Shown here: positions 7,804-17,217 of the stretch, in pieces
Numbering within the stretch: the first letter of the stretch is position 1
Layout of the letters: each line of letters opens with the position of its first letter
Assembly (NCBI RefSeq): GCF_036492245.1
Contig: NZ_AP025286.1
Span: 2,170,001-2,234,000, forward strand
DNA from: Treponema bryantii
GTDB lineage: Bacteria; Spirochaetota; Spirochaetia; Treponematales; Treponemataceae
Length of the DNA: 64,000 nt
Direction: 5' to 3'
The notes under the pieces: generated by a model
What the model saw: the letters and a program-made list of their open reading frames with translations, nothing else
Told to the model about the DNA's origin: nothing
Databases searched by the model: none
Translations under genes and position numbers: made by a program

Positions 7804-7884
7804 ACAGGAGGGGGAAGCCTCCCCCTCGCTCGCACTGCGTCGCTCGCTACCCTCTCTGCGGGGCACATCCCCGCAACGCCCCTG
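7804..7884. repeat. Dispersed C-type repeat, copy 1
   Basis: A G+C-rich block of about 80 bases between cobW and znuA. It is built of a GGGGGAAG...CTCCCCC hairpin, a central CGCACT...GC section, the conserved CTACCCTCTCT, and a closing hairpin with arms GCGGGG and CCCCGC, then AACGCCCC. A second copy lies at 51856-51933. Confidence 0.75.
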
Positions 7885-7914
7885 TAACTTTGAAATTACT
7901 TAAAGGAGAATAAA

Positions 7915-8973
7915 ATGAAATTAAAGAAAACAATTTTAGGATTAATAATTCTTACATTACTCACAACAACTGTTTGCGCAAAAGCAAAGAAAAACGACAA
8001 GAACTCAAATAAGCTCAAAGTCGTAACCACCATTTTCCCAGAGTACGACTGGACCCGCGAAATCCTTGGAGACAACGCAAATAATGTAGAGCTCACCCTT
8101 CTTCTTGGAAACGGTGTAGACCTCCACTCTTACCAGCCATCAATTCAGGACATCGCCAAAATTTCCACCGCAGACATTTTCATCTACGTTGGCGGCGAAA
8201 GCGACGGATGGGTAGCCGATGCACTCAAAAATGCAAAGAATAAAAATATGAAGGTAATCAACCTTCTCGAAACACTCGGCGACAAAGTAAAAGCCGAAGA
8301 AATAAAGGAAGGTATGCAGGCCGAAGAGGAAGAAGAGCACGAACATCACCATCATGACAGCGACCACGATCACGATGATCATCATGAAGCAGAAGAACAC
8401 CACCATCATCACCACGACGATGATGAAGAAGAAGTTGAATACGACGAACACGTATGGCTTTCTCTCCGCAATGCAAAAATCCTGAGTGCAGAAATCGCCG
8501 CAGCTCTCTGCGAAAAAGATGCAGCAAACGCCGCAGCTTACAAATCAAACCTTGCAGCATACACAGCCCGCCTCGATGCCCTCGATGCAAAATACACCGC
8601 AGCTGTAAATTCAGCATCAAAGAAAACAATTCTCTTTGGTGACCGTTTCCCATTCCGCTACCTCGTAGACGATTACAACCTCGACTATTTTGCCGCCTTC
8701 GTAGGATGTTCCGCAGAAACAGAAGCACGTTTTGAAACTGTAATCTTCCTTTCTAAAAAGGTAGATGAACTTGGACTCAACACAGTTCTTAAAATTGAAA
8801 GCGGTGATGGTAAAATTGCACGCACAATCGTACAGAACACAAAGAACAAGAATGCAAAAGTCCTTACAATGGATTCTATTCAGTCTACAACTGCAAAGCA
8901 GGCTGCAGCTGGAACTACATACCTTAAGATTATAGAAGACAATCTCAAGGTTCTTGAAGAAGCATTAAAATAA
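7915..8973 (+). CDS. znuA: Zinc ABC transporter substrate-binding protein, ZnuA type
   Basis: 352 residues with a signal peptide (hydrophobic 7-20). Cleavage near the AKA at 22-24 or lipidation at C21 are both possible; the lipobox is poor. ZnuA proteins capture zinc in the periplasm for ZnuBC. LHSYQPS (70-76) supplies the first ligand histidine. A very acidic and histidine-rich loop at 137-178 precedes DEHVWLS (177-183), the second ligand. The position usually held by the third histidine reads FGDRFPFRYL, with Asp instead. No znuB or znuC follows: the next gene is convergent. AAAGGAG lies 7 bases before the ATG. Confidence 0.9.
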   Translation: MKLKKTILGLIILTLLTTTVCAKAKKNDKNSNKLKVVTTIFPEYDWTREILGDNANNVELTLLLGNGVDLHSYQPSIQDIAKISTADIFIYVGGESDGWVADALKNAKNKNMKVINLLETLGDKVKAEEIKEGMQAEEEEEHEHHHHDSDHDHDDHHEAEEHHHHHHDDDEEEVEYDEHVWLSLRNAKILSAEIAAALCEKDAANAAAYKSNLAAYTARLDALDAKYTAAVNSASKKTILFGDRFPFRYLVDDYNLDYFAAFVGCSAETEARFETVIFLSKKVDELGLNTVLKIESGDGKIARTIVQNTKNKNAKVLTMDSIQSTTAKQAAAGTTYLKIIEDNLKVLEEALK

Positions 8974-8985
8974 GTTAAAAAAACT

Positions 8986-9057
8986 AAGGTGATTTAGATC
9001 CATGAGCAGACTGGCTGCTTAGCACAGCCGGAGCGTCGAAGGAATCTAAACCACCTT
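8986..9057. terminator. Long nested hairpin between convergent znuA and mcp
   Basis: Outer arms AAGGTGATTTAGAT (from 8986) and ATCTAAACCACCTT (to 9057) pair with few mismatches. They enclose an inner GGCT...AGCC hairpin near 9013-9029. It lies between two converging genes and could end transcription from both sides, though there is no strong T-run. It may also be a dispersed repeat. Confidence 0.5.
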
Positions 9058-9070
9058 AATTCATATTCAA

Positions 9071-11167
9071 TTAAACTTCAAACTGATCAATCTGAGAACT
9101 AATCTGACCGATTGTCTCACCTACCTTTGTTGCTATATCAATCAATTCAGAACTACTCTTATCAATCTGTTTAGTATTAGAATCCATAAGATTGATGAAG
9201 GCCTGCATTCTGTCAGCACTAGATTTAAGACGTTCAACCTGCTCAAGAATCAACTGGTTCCCCTGAGCCATTTCTTTAGAGGCAGAACTTACTTCAGATG
9301 AACTGTCATTCATATCACGCAAGGCCTCAATAATCTGAGAAGAACCAACCTTCTGTTCAGCCATAGCATTTTGAATAAGCTGTACAAGTTCGTCGGTATT
9401 TTTAATTCCGTTTTCTACAGTACTAAAGGCTTCACTCGACTGTTTAGAAGCAGCTACTACCTCTTCAATAGAAGCACGGATATGCTCAAGTCGTTCACCA
9501 ATAGTTGATGACTGGATTGTAGAGTTTTCAGAAAGCTTACGGATTTCATCAGATACGACAGAGAAGCCCTTTCCAGCTTCACCAGCATGAGCCGCTTCAA
9601 TTGCGGCATTCATGGCAAGCAGGTTTGTCTGACGTGCAATATTTGCAATTACCTGGTTTGCTTCAAGAAGCAGCTTAGAATCAGATTCAATCTTCAAAAG
9701 CATCTCATTTACACCAGACTGTTTCTGATAACCATCGCGGGCACTTTCAGAAAGTATATTAAATGAACCTACCATCTTCTCTACTGTATTAGTAACAGAA
9801 TCAATATTACCAATCATCTGTTCAACAGCACTGGAAGCCTCTGTTACACCTGCTACCTGATTTGTAATCATTTTCTCAAGTGATGTAATATTAGAAGCTA
9901 TTTCATTTACAGCAGTTGATGTTTCATTTATACCATCTGTCTGTTCCTGAATACCGGAAGTAGTTTCAATAATACTGTCTTTAATATTTTCAATTGCATC
10001 AGCAGAAGCTTCTGTTGTCTTTGCAAGAATATCACCCGCACTTGAAAGAGTAATCTGGGATTTCTTTAATTCAGAAACTATAGACTGCAGCTTTTCTGTA
10101 AACCGGTTAAAGCCAACTACAATTGCACCAATTTCATTATTCGAAGAAATACTGATTCGTTTTGTAAGATTTGCATTTCCAGAAGCAATTTCATTGATTG
10201 TCTGCTCAACCTTCTTAAGAGGATGCAATAATGAGAATAAAAGAAGTCCTGTAATTAAAAGAAGAACAACAACAATAACACCAAACGAAATCAGCATAAT
10301 TTTTCGGATAGAATGACCGGCAGAATAAATCTGGCTTTCAGAAATATTAAAACCAATACTCCATGGAGCATTATGAACCGGTGCATAGGTTACAAATAAA
10401 CGTTCATCAGATGTCAGTGATTTTATCCAGCCGGAACCGATTTTTCTGGCTGTCATATTCTGGGCAATTTGTTTTAAATCTGCATGGTCGTTGGAAAGGT
10501 CTGCAATAAAATTTTTCTTCATGGAATAACCATATTCAGGATAACTGATAACAGTTCCATTTCCATCAAGCATCCAGGCATTACCAGTTTCACCAAGCTG
10601 AATATCACTAACCATTTTCTGCATTGTACTTAAAGGATATACTCCGGCAAATATACCAAGTTTTTTTCCATTTACAATTAAAACATGCGCAACGTAAAAA
10701 ATCGGCTTTTTAATTACTTCATCCATTTTCGGATTACTTACATATTGATAGTTTCCATCAACAGCAATAGCCTTATAAATTTCTTCATTACGAAAATCTG
10801 CAATAGTTCCATCATCACGATAGGCAGTACCATCAAGAGTTACAAAATACATAGCATCAATATTCGAACTCTTTTTTTCATTTCGGGCACACATCCATGC
10901 AATAATCTTATCATTATCAAGTGACTGAACAATATCTGCATCAACATAAGTTCTTATTTCACGCAGATACATATTCAGACGGTTAGTAAGCATCATAGAA
11001 TAAGCCTGAGTAATTTCACTACAGTTTTCTCCATAACTCTTACCAGTAGATTTATTTGAATAATTAGTTATCAGAAAAAGCTGTCCTGCAGTAAGAACAA
11101 TAAAAACTAAAGCGATGGTTGCAATCAAAACGCCGATAAGGCTTGTTTTTCTATTGGAATTCTTCAT
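9071..11167 (-). CDS. Methyl-accepting chemotaxis protein with periplasmic Cache-type sensor
   Basis: 698 residues from the ATG at 11167. GTG and ATG codons 9 and 6 bases upstream lie in the GGGGTG ribosome site. The order is a membrane helix at about 12-34, a periplasmic sensor of about 250 residues with Cache features ([33 protein letters not shown]), a second helix near 290-315, HAMP, and a signalling hairpin. The conserved tip is [20 protein letters not shown]. The protein ends in QIDQFEV with no CheR-docking pentapeptide. It follows a solute-binding lipoprotein gene by a few bases, so the binding protein probably presents ligand to this receptor or shares its regulation. Confidence 0.93.
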   Translation of the reverse strand: MKNSNRKTSLIGVLIATIALVFIVLTAGQLFLITNYSNKSTGKSYGENCSEITQAYSMMLTNRLNMYLREIRTYVDADIVQSLDNDKIIAWMCARNEKKSSNIDAMYFVTLDGTAYRDDGTIADFRNEEIYKAIAVDGNYQYVSNPKMDEVIKKPIFYVAHVLIVNGKKLGIFAGVYPLSTMQKMVSDIQLGETGNAWMLDGNGTVISYPEYGYSMKKNFIADLSNDHADLKQIAQNMTARKIGSGWIKSLTSDERLFVTYAPVHNAPWSIGFNISESQIYSAGHSIRKIMLISFGVIVVVLLLITGLLLFSLLHPLKKVEQTINEIASGNANLTKRISISSNNEIGAIVVGFNRFTEKLQSIVSELKKSQITLSSAGDILAKTTEASADAIENIKDSIIETTSGIQEQTDGINETSTAVNEIASNITSLEKMITNQVAGVTEASSAVEQMIGNIDSVTNTVEKMVGSFNILSESARDGYQKQSGVNEMLLKIESDSKLLLEANQVIANIARQTNLLAMNAAIEAAHAGEAGKGFSVVSDEIRKLSENSTIQSSTIGERLEHIRASIEEVVAASKQSSEAFSTVENGIKNTDELVQLIQNAMAEQKVGSSQIIEALRDMNDSSSEVSSASKEMAQGNQLILEQVERLKSSADRMQAFINLMDSNTKQIDKSSSELIDIATKVGETIGQISSQIDQFEV

Positions 11168-11181
11168 ACACATCACCCCGC

Positions 11182-12720
11182 TTATTTGTTATTTGAATAG
11201 AAGGAATCAAGCTGCTTCTGTAATTCAGAAATGATTTTTTCTATTCCCGCTTTTCGCAGATCCTGTCTAAAATCAGTCACATACTGTACCGGATTAGGAT
11301 TCTGACCGTAACAGATATTTCCCATATACTGACCATAAACATCAGCAACAGCATCAATTTCTGAACTTATATTCGACAAATCCCAGACAATCTGACCGAA
11401 CGGATAGTCAATCTTATACTTACTGTAAGTGGCATTAATGCTATCAAAAACTTCCCAATTGGTACCGGTATCACGAACTTCAAGCTGATCATTTCGGCCC
11501 CACCAGTAGTTAGTAGTAATTCCAGGCACTCCCGGAACAGGCTCTCTTAAACCTTCCAAGTTTCTTGTAAACTGCACACCTTCGATACCATAGTTAAACA
11601 GCTTATAACATTCTTCATCATTACGAATTAAATCATAAACCATTAAAGCGCGTTCCGGATGTTTTGAAGCAGCAGAAATAGCCATAGCACCATGAGTAAT
11701 TGTCTGATAAACGATATTTCCAGATTCCTCACCAAACCAGAAGAAACCTGAATCAGCACCCGGAACATTTTTCTTAAGTTTATTGTAAACCTGAGTATAC
11801 CAGGTCTGTGTATGATGCTGTTCTACACCGACAAGACCTTCACAGAATTCATCGCGGTTACTTCTGTTGCCGTTACCATTAGTCATTATGTCCTTTGGCC
11901 AGAACCCCTGCTGATTCCATTCCCTCATAAGCTTTGCATATTCAACAAGCTCATTTCCTTCAAATAAAGGTGAATAGATTTTCTTCATGTTTGATTTTCT
12001 TGTTCCAAACATGTTTGTTGAAGTAATACCATCGGCGATTATAAAATCACTCTTAGACTGAATATAACCTTCCGGATGGAAAGAACTGGAAGCACCATCA
12101 CTATCCCAAGGCATTACATTTTTATTTTTCTTTACGAAAGAAAGATATTTAGTCAGATCTTCCCAGCTGTGAACACCATTAAGGCCTGCTTCTTTAGCCC
12201 AGTCAGTTCGATACATAAAACCGTGGTTAGTCCACTGAGTAAAGTTATCTTCCGGCATAAGGTAAATCATTCCATTTACACGGCAGACATTCCAGTGCTC
12301 TTCCGAAACCTGAGCCCAGGTCTTTGGCGCATAAGTTTTAAGCATTTCGTCTGGCAACGGCATAAAATTACCAAGATTAACGTTTTTCCAGGCATCCAGC
12401 CAGTCAGTTGCAGTACCAATAAGATCCAAAGAACCATCTTTTTCTGACAGCTTAAGGTTATAATTGGTTTGATAGTTATTCCACGGAATGTAATAAATTT
12501 CCAGCTCGGCATTCACAAGTTCATTAAGCCTTTCATTCAACTTCTCCAGCATTTCTGAAGTTCCGCTGTCTTTTGGCTTATTACCTGTTGTAAGATATGT
12601 AATAATTACATGGTGATTAGCGATATCCGATTCCTGTGTCTGTTTATTATTTTTTCCACAAGAAATCAGACTAAACAATAATGTAAGTAAAAAGAAAGTC
12701 TTTAAATATTTCCGTTGCAT
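11182..12720 (-). CDS. Extracellular solute-binding lipoprotein, family 1 type
   Basis: 512 residues from the ATG at 12720, with GGGAG 5 bases upstream. A lipoprotein signal ends in the lipobox LISC (C21). The mature part resembles family 1 sugar-binding proteins: a tryptophan- and tyrosine-rich body with the conserved-looking [15 protein letters not shown] and [12 protein letters not shown] segments. It is close in type to the long oligosaccharide-binding proteins of gut bacteria. No ABC permease or ATPase is nearby. The only co-transcribed gene is the chemoreceptor that follows, so a chemosensory role is plausible besides transport with distant permeases. Confidence 0.8.
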   Translation of the reverse strand: MQRKYLKTFFLLTLLFSLISCGKNNKQTQESDIANHHVIITYLTTGNKPKDSGTSEMLEKLNERLNELVNAELEIYYIPWNNYQTNYNLKLSEKDGSLDLIGTATDWLDAWKNVNLGNFMPLPDEMLKTYAPKTWAQVSEEHWNVCRVNGMIYLMPEDNFTQWTNHGFMYRTDWAKEAGLNGVHSWEDLTKYLSFVKKNKNVMPWDSDGASSSFHPEGYIQSKSDFIIADGITSTNMFGTRKSNMKKIYSPLFEGNELVEYAKLMREWNQQGFWPKDIMTNGNGNRSNRDEFCEGLVGVEQHHTQTWYTQVYNKLKKNVPGADSGFFWFGEESGNIVYQTITHGAMAISAASKHPERALMVYDLIRNDEECYKLFNYGIEGVQFTRNLEGLREPVPGVPGITTNYWWGRNDQLEVRDTGTNWEVFDSINATYSKYKIDYPFGQIVWDLSNISSEIDAVADVYGQYMGNICYGQNPNPVQYVTDFRQDLRKAGIEKIISELQKQLDSFYSNNK

Positions 12721-12761
12721 ACAAACTCCCATAAAGAAAAATAACAACTTCTTAATATTTA

Positions 12762-12790
12762 ATATTAAATCCTGTTATAAATTTTCGCAA
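12762..12790 (-). promoter_or_regulatory. Candidate promoter for the binding protein-chemoreceptor pair
   Basis: Read on the minus strand, TTGCGA (12785-12790) and TAATAT (12762-12767) have a 17-base spacer. The start would fall near 12755, about 35 bases before the ATG. Confidence 0.45.
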
Positions 12791-12815
12791 CTTTTATTTT
12801 CCAGTTTTTTCTGAT

Positions 12816-13841
12816 ATGATTTACGGCATGTCACAGAACGGAATCTTATTATTTGCAAAACAACCTGGTCCAACTTCTTTTTCTGCAATAGGAACAGTAA
12901 AGAGAGCCCTTAAAACGACAAAAGTAGGACACACTGGAACTCTGGACAGTTTTGCACAGGGACTTCTTGTAGTTTGCATTGGTTCCCTTACAAAACTGGC
13001 AGGCAATATTACAGCCTTCGATAAAACATACAAAGCAGTAATAAGATTTGGAGAAGAAACTGATACACTGGAATTTACGGGAAAAACTGTAAAAACAGCT
13101 CCACTTCCTGCAAAAGAGCAGCTGGAAACGGCCGTTATAAAGTTCACCGGAAATATAATGCAGACTCCACCGCTTTTCAGCGCAATTCATATTGATGGAA
13201 AACGTGCCAGTGATCTTGCACGCGAAGGAAAAACAAAAGAGCTTCCAGCCCGTCCTGTTACAGTGTTTAAAGCTGAAATTGAAGACCTTAAACTTAATTC
13301 AGAAGGCCTTGTTGAATACGCTCTTATCAGTTTTTCAGTTTCAAAAGGAACCTATATAAGAAGCCTGGCCCGTGACATTGCAGCAGAATGTGGAAGTGCT
13401 GCTCATTTGCTTGGTTTATACAGAACTCAGGTAGGAAACTTTAATATAGAAGATTCTGCAGGTTTTTCTTTACTTGAAGATTTTTCAATTGATAATGTAA
13501 TAAAGACTGCAGATGAGTTTCTAAAAAACAGTGAAACTCCAGTCACACAAAAAAAGGATTCAGAAGAGTTATACGCCGAAATAAAAAGCCATATGCTTGA
13601 TTTTGATGAAGAAACCGCAAAAGTCTGTGGTTTTGAAACAACAAAAACAACCTCAGTCGAAGCAGATGCAAACTTTAAGAACGGCAAAAAACTACTGAGC
13701 GCAATGTTCACTACAAATCTCCACAGTTTTAAACCAGACACACAAATTGCAGTTTTTAGTCAAAACGAAAAGTTTTTAGGCTTGATATACAAAAATCCAG
13801 AAGGTCGGGTATCTTATAAATTTGTCATTCCGGCAGAATAA
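12816..13841 (+). CDS. truB: tRNA pseudouridine-55 synthase TruB
   Basis: TruB converts U55 of tRNA to pseudouridine. The catalytic aspartate is in GHTGTLDSFAQGLL (about residues 38-51). The family motif GTYIRSLARDIA lies near 180. At 341 residues it is longer than E. coli TruB; a C-terminal stretch of about 60 residues forms a PUA-like tail. Two starts are possible: ATG at 12816, or ATG at 12828 (MSQNGILL), whose N-terminus fits the family better; neither has a clear ribosome site. The 3' end overlaps convergent ruvC by 28 bases. Confidence 0.94.
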   Translation: MIYGMSQNGILLFAKQPGPTSFSAIGTVKRALKTTKVGHTGTLDSFAQGLLVVCIGSLTKLAGNITAFDKTYKAVIRFGEETDTLEFTGKTVKTAPLPAKEQLETAVIKFTGNIMQTPPLFSAIHIDGKRASDLAREGKTKELPARPVTVFKAEIEDLKLNSEGLVEYALISFSVSKGTYIRSLARDIAAECGSAAHLLGLYRTQVGNFNIEDSAGFSLLEDFSIDNVIKTADEFLKNSETPVTQKKDSEELYAEIKSHMLDFDEETAKVCGFETTKTTSVEADANFKNGKKLLSAMFTTNLHSFKPDTQIAVFSQNEKFLGLIYKNPEGRVSYKFVIPAE

Positions 13842-14434
13842 TGAAGATGAGTTATTGCTCCGGCCAGTGCATCGGCCGCATGATCCGGCTTCGGCTCAGT
13901 TTTTAACCCCAGCAGAATTTTAACATACCGCTCCACCAGTTCCTTATCAGCAGCGGCCGTTCCCGTTACCGCCTGTTTAATCTGGTTCGGCTGGTACTCA
14001 CCGAGTTTTATATTATGCTGCACAAGGCACAGTGTTACCACACCCTTCGCCTCTGCAACGCTCAATGCAGAAGTTACGTTTCGCGCAAAATACAGAGTTT
14101 CCATTCCAGCTTCATCCGGCTGAAACTCGTCAATCACCGCACATAAACGACTATATATAGTAAGAAGTCTCTCTCCATGCGGCTGGTCAGCTTTTGTAGT
14201 GATGCAGCCATAACTAACCATACGGTAGCGGCCATCATAAAAGTCAACAACACCAAAACCGGTATTCGCAAGTCCAGGGTCAATACCTAGAACACGGCGG
14301 ATACGACGTCTTTCGCGCGTTCCCGGCCCTTTACTGGAACTCGCCCCATTAACACCAGCCACGGCTGCATTATGAGAACTCAAACAATCTTCAGCTTTTT
14401 CACTTCCCGGCAGAGAAGAAAACTTTTCACTCAT
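13814..14434 (-). CDS. ruvC: Crossover junction endodeoxyribonuclease RuvC
   Basis: About 206 residues from the ATG at 14434. A TTG 18 bases upstream would sit in the U-tract of a terminator and is less likely. RuvC resolves Holliday junctions. The core begins RRVLGIDPGLANTGFG with the first catalytic aspartate, then ETLYFARNVTSALSVAEAKG and the C-terminal KPDHAADALAGAITHLH carrying the acidic residues. An extension of about 45 residues, rich in Ser, Gly and Ala, precedes the core; no internal ATG or GTG offers a shorter start. It lies downstream of yebC, the common arrangement, but with terminators in between. Confidence 0.94.
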   Translation of the reverse strand: MSEKFSSLPGSEKAEDCLSSHNAAVAGVNGASSSKGPGTRERRRIRRVLGIDPGLANTGFGVVDFYDGRYRMVSYGCITTKADQPHGERLLTIYSRLCAVIDEFQPDEAGMETLYFARNVTSALSVAEAKGVVTLCLVQHNIKLGEYQPNQIKQAVTGTAAADKELVERYVKILLGLKTEPKPDHAADALAGAITHLHYSAGMTNL

Positions 14435-14452
14435 AAAACTATTATCGGACAA

Positions 14453-14486
14453 AAAAAATCCGCTCCTTAAGAGGAACGGATTCTTT
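14453..14486 (-). terminator. Rho-independent terminator downstream of yebC
   Basis: On the minus strand, AATCCGTTCCT and AGGAGCGGATT pair around a short TTA-containing loop and are followed by eight T residues. It lies just upstream of ruvC, so ruvC needs read-through or its own start. Confidence 0.8.
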
Positions 14487-14504
14487 ACCTAAGCAAAATG
14501 GTAA

Positions 14505-14549
14505 ATGCTAAAAAATTGCTCCATGTATTCGCAATTTTTTTTAACGCAT
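14505..14549 (-). terminator. Hairpin with A-run/T-run arms after yebC
   Basis: The outer pair is ATGC...GCAT. The inner arms are TAAAAAATTGC and GCAATTTTTTTTA, with an 11-base loop. It starts 4 bases after the yebC stop. Its architecture closely matches the hairpin at 34804-34839. Confidence 0.6.
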
Positions 14550-14552
14550 TTT

Positions 14553-15296
14553 CTATGCTTCAGGCTCGAAGTCATCAGGATATTCAGCTGTGTGGTATAC
14601 GTTCTGAACATCATCGTTGTCTTCAAGACGATCGATGAGGCGCTGAACCTTAGCAGCAGTATCCTTATCAACTGGAGTATAAGCATCTGGAACCATTCCT
14701 ACGTCAGCAGAAAGTGTTTCAAATCCTTTTTCCTGAAGAGCTTCAGCAACACCAGAGAATGCATCTGGAGTTGTTGTTACAGTTATGATTCCATCTTCGT
14801 TTACGATATCATCAGCACCTGCTTCAAGAGCAACTTCCATTACTTCGTCTTCGTTTACCTTTTCAGCATCAAGTTCAATTGTACCTTTGCGCTGGAACAT
14901 ACGAGAAACCGAACCAGAAGTTCCAAGGTTTCCACCGTTCTTAGCAAAAATGTTTTTAACGTCAGCAGCTGCACGGTTCTTGTTATCAGAAAGAACTTCA
15001 ACCATTACAGCAACTCCACCTGGAGCATATCCTTCGTAGAGATACTCTTCGTATGCTGCTCCACCGTCTTCACCAGTACCTTTCTTGATAGCACGTTCGA
15101 TGTTATCTTTAGGCATGTTTGCAGCACGAGCTTTAATAATTACAGTTCTCAAGCGAGGGTTAGAGTTAGGATCCCCTCCGCCCATACGTGCAGCAATAGA
15201 AATTTCCTTAATAAATTTTGTGAAAATCTTACCACGCTTTGCATCGGCCAAACCCTTTGCATGTTTAATGGTGGCCCATTTACTATGTCCTGACAT
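14553..15296 (-). CDS. yebC: YebC/PmpR family regulator or translation factor
   Basis: 247 residues, the family length. The start MSGHSKWATIKHAKGLADAKRG is the invariant N-terminus. The middle holds ARAANMPKDNIERAIKKGTG and the C-terminus QRLIDRLEDNDDVQNVYHT. YebC proteins are described both as DNA-binding regulators (of ruvC in some species) and, for relatives, as factors easing ribosome stalling. The gene precedes ruvC. A long open frame on the opposite strand is a shadow of this gene. Confidence 0.95.
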   Translation of the reverse strand: MSGHSKWATIKHAKGLADAKRGKIFTKFIKEISIAARMGGGDPNSNPRLRTVIIKARAANMPKDNIERAIKKGTGEDGGAAYEEYLYEGYAPGGVAVMVEVLSDNKNRAAADVKNIFAKNGGNLGTSGSVSRMFQRKGTIELDAEKVNEDEVMEVALEAGADDIVNEDGIITVTTTPDAFSGVAEALQEKGFETLSADVGMVPDAYTPVDKDTAAKVQRLIDRLEDNDDVQNVYHTAEYPDDFEPEA

Positions 15297-15445
15297 TAGG
15301 AACTCCTTTAAAATAAATTACAGTCTTATCCATATAAAATAACATAAATGTGAAATTTGTTCAATATTATACATTTTACAAATCAGAATTTACCCCTTAT
15401 AATAGAAGAATCGAAGAGAAAAATAACAACTGAGAGGTGACTATC

Positions 15446-17113
15446 ATGAATGATATCAGCATTACATTTATAAAAGACGGAAATGAAATAACTAAAAAAC
15501 TTGTTCCTTATGGTACTCCGGTTTCTGTACTAACCGGAAATTTTGGTATTCCAGATAGAGAAATTTATGCAGTACGAATAAGTAACGAAATCTGCCCGCT
15601 TGATATGCCGCTTACTTATGATGCAATCCTCGAAGCAATTCCTGCTAAATCAAAAGATGGAGCTGCCGTTTACAGACGTTCACTTTGTCTTATGCTTGCG
15701 GCTGCTGCTCACAATCTGTTTCCAAAGGCTCGACTTCTTGTAGGACACAGCCTTGGTTACGGCTACTACTACACTCTTGAAGGTGCCAAGAAAATCACAG
15801 AAAAGGAAATCAAACAGCTTACAGATGAAATGAAATCTCTTGTTGAAAAGGATATTCCTATCACAACTGAATCAATTCCATATGCAAAGGCTGCAGAACT
15901 CTTTGAAAAACTCAATCTTGTTGAAACCCGAAAGCAGATTAAATACAACTGTCCGCCTACAATCAAAATCAATACAATTGGAGATTTTTCTGATTTGTAT
16001 TTTGGACCTCTTGTACTTTCTACCGGTGTTCTAAAAACATTTGAACTTATGAAATACGGCGAAGGTTTCTTACTCCGCTTCCCTAAATCATCAGATCCGG
16101 ACAAGCTCACAGAGTTTAAGGACCAGCCAAAGCTTTTCGAAATCTACAGTAAGTATAAGGAATGGGGAAAGCGCATGAATGTAACTTCTGCAGCTTCTCT
16201 CAACGAGCTTATCGGAAGCCGTAAGATTAATGATTTTATTGAAATCACAGAAATCTATCAGCAGAAAAATATTTCTAAGATAGCTTCACAGATTGTAGAC
16301 CGCAAGACAGTCCGCGTAGTTTTAATTGCAGGACCTTCTTCTTCAGGTAAAACTACATCTGCTAAAAAACTTGCACTTGAACTTCAGGCTATGGGCTACC
16401 AGCCTAAGGTAATCAGCCTGGACTGCTATTATGTAGGCCACGACAAAACACCTCTTGATGCAGACGGAAAACCAGACTACGAATGTCTTGAAGCTCTGAA
16501 TATTGAACTTTTGAACAACCAGCTTGTAGATCTTTTTAATGGAAAAGAAATTACAGTTCCAACTTATGACTTCCACACAGGAACCGCATATTTTGAAGAT
16601 AAGAATAAGATGACTCTTAAAGACAATGAGATTCTTATTATGGAAGGAATCCACGGTCTGAACGACAAACTCACTCCAAAGGTTGCTCCAGAACTCAAGT
16701 TTAAGATTTATCTTTCTGCCCTCACCCAGCTCAACCTTGATGACCACAACCGCATTTCTACTTCAGATAACCGTCTTATCCGCCGTATTGTCCGCGATAA
16801 CAATTTCCGCGGCAAGCCTGCTGCAGGAACTATCGAAATGTGGCCAAGTGTTCGCCGCGGCGAAGAGCTTCACATCTTCCCATTCCAGAACAATGCGGAT
16901 GCAGTTTTGAATACAGCGCTTGATTACGAATTGTCAGTTTTACGAGTATACGCAGCTCCACTTCTCCGTCAGGTTACTCCAATGCAAAAGGAATACGCCG
17001 AGGCAAGACGTCTGCTGCAGTTCCTCGAGAACTTCGCAACAATTTCGCCAAGTGCGGTGCCGCCAAGATCAATTATCCGTGAGTTTATTGGTGGATCAGC
17101 GTTTAAGTATTAA
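15446..17113 (+). CDS. TGS/ThrRS-like N-terminus fused to a uridine kinase-type P-loop kinase
   Basis: 555 residues from the ATG at 15446. A GTG 9 bases earlier lies inside the AGAGGTGA ribosome site. Residues 1-60 look like a TGS fold. Residues 60-200 resemble the second additional domain of threonyl-tRNA synthetase (GHSLGYGYYYTLEG). The C-terminal 270 residues are a uridine/phosphoribulokinase domain with Walker A GPSSSGKTT near residue 297. It continues with SLDCYYVGHDKTPLD and ILIMEGIHGLND. This fusion is a known family in anaerobes and spirochaetes, usually annotated as a nucleoside kinase; its true substrate is not evident. Confidence 0.88.
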   Translation: MNDISITFIKDGNEITKKLVPYGTPVSVLTGNFGIPDREIYAVRISNEICPLDMPLTYDAILEAIPAKSKDGAAVYRRSLCLMLAAAAHNLFPKARLLVGHSLGYGYYYTLEGAKKITEKEIKQLTDEMKSLVEKDIPITTESIPYAKAAELFEKLNLVETRKQIKYNCPPTIKINTIGDFSDLYFGPLVLSTGVLKTFELMKYGEGFLLRFPKSSDPDKLTEFKDQPKLFEIYSKYKEWGKRMNVTSAASLNELIGSRKINDFIEITEIYQQKNISKIASQIVDRKTVRVVLIAGPSSSGKTTSAKKLALELQAMGYQPKVISLDCYYVGHDKTPLDADGKPDYECLEALNIELLNNQLVDLFNGKEITVPTYDFHTGTAYFEDKNKMTLKDNEILIMEGIHGLNDKLTPKVAPELKFKIYLSALTQLNLDDHNRISTSDNRLIRRIVRDNNFRGKPAAGTIEMWPSVRRGEELHIFPFQNNADAVLNTALDYELSVLRVYAAPLLRQVTPMQKEYAEARRLLQFLENFATISPSAVPPRSIIREFIGGSAFKY

Positions 17114-17120
17114 TAAAATT

Positions 17121-17209
17121 CCTCACAGAGCAAAAGAGGACACAGAGTTATAATTTATAATAAAAAAACTCCGTGTCCTCTGTGCTCTCTGTGAGAAATT
17201 CTTTTTTTG
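17121..17209. repeat. CACAGAG-type hairpin repeat, copy 1, likely terminator
   Basis: The left arm contains TCACAGAG and GAGGACACAGAG. An A+T centre (tataatttataataaaa) follows. The right arm has GTCCTCTGTG and CTCTGTGA, then a T-run at 17199-17209. It lies between the converging kinase and fliJ genes and probably ends transcription. Related copies are at 26528-26613 and 50111-50157. Confidence 0.7.
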
Positions 17210-17217
17210 TGAAGTCT

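Noticed and set aside
7432-7866. 144-codon minus-strand frame starting in the C-type repeat
   Set aside because: Antisense to cobW, and its first residues come from repeat DNA.
8258-8728. 156- and 103-codon minus-strand frames with Arg/Leu- or Val/Met-rich products
   Set aside because: They are readings of the complement of the znuA His/Asp-rich codons.
14505-15293. 262-codon open frame on the plus strand
   Set aside because: It is antisense to yebC, low-complexity in Ser/Phe/Asn, and has no ribosome site. The yebC frame has full family identity.
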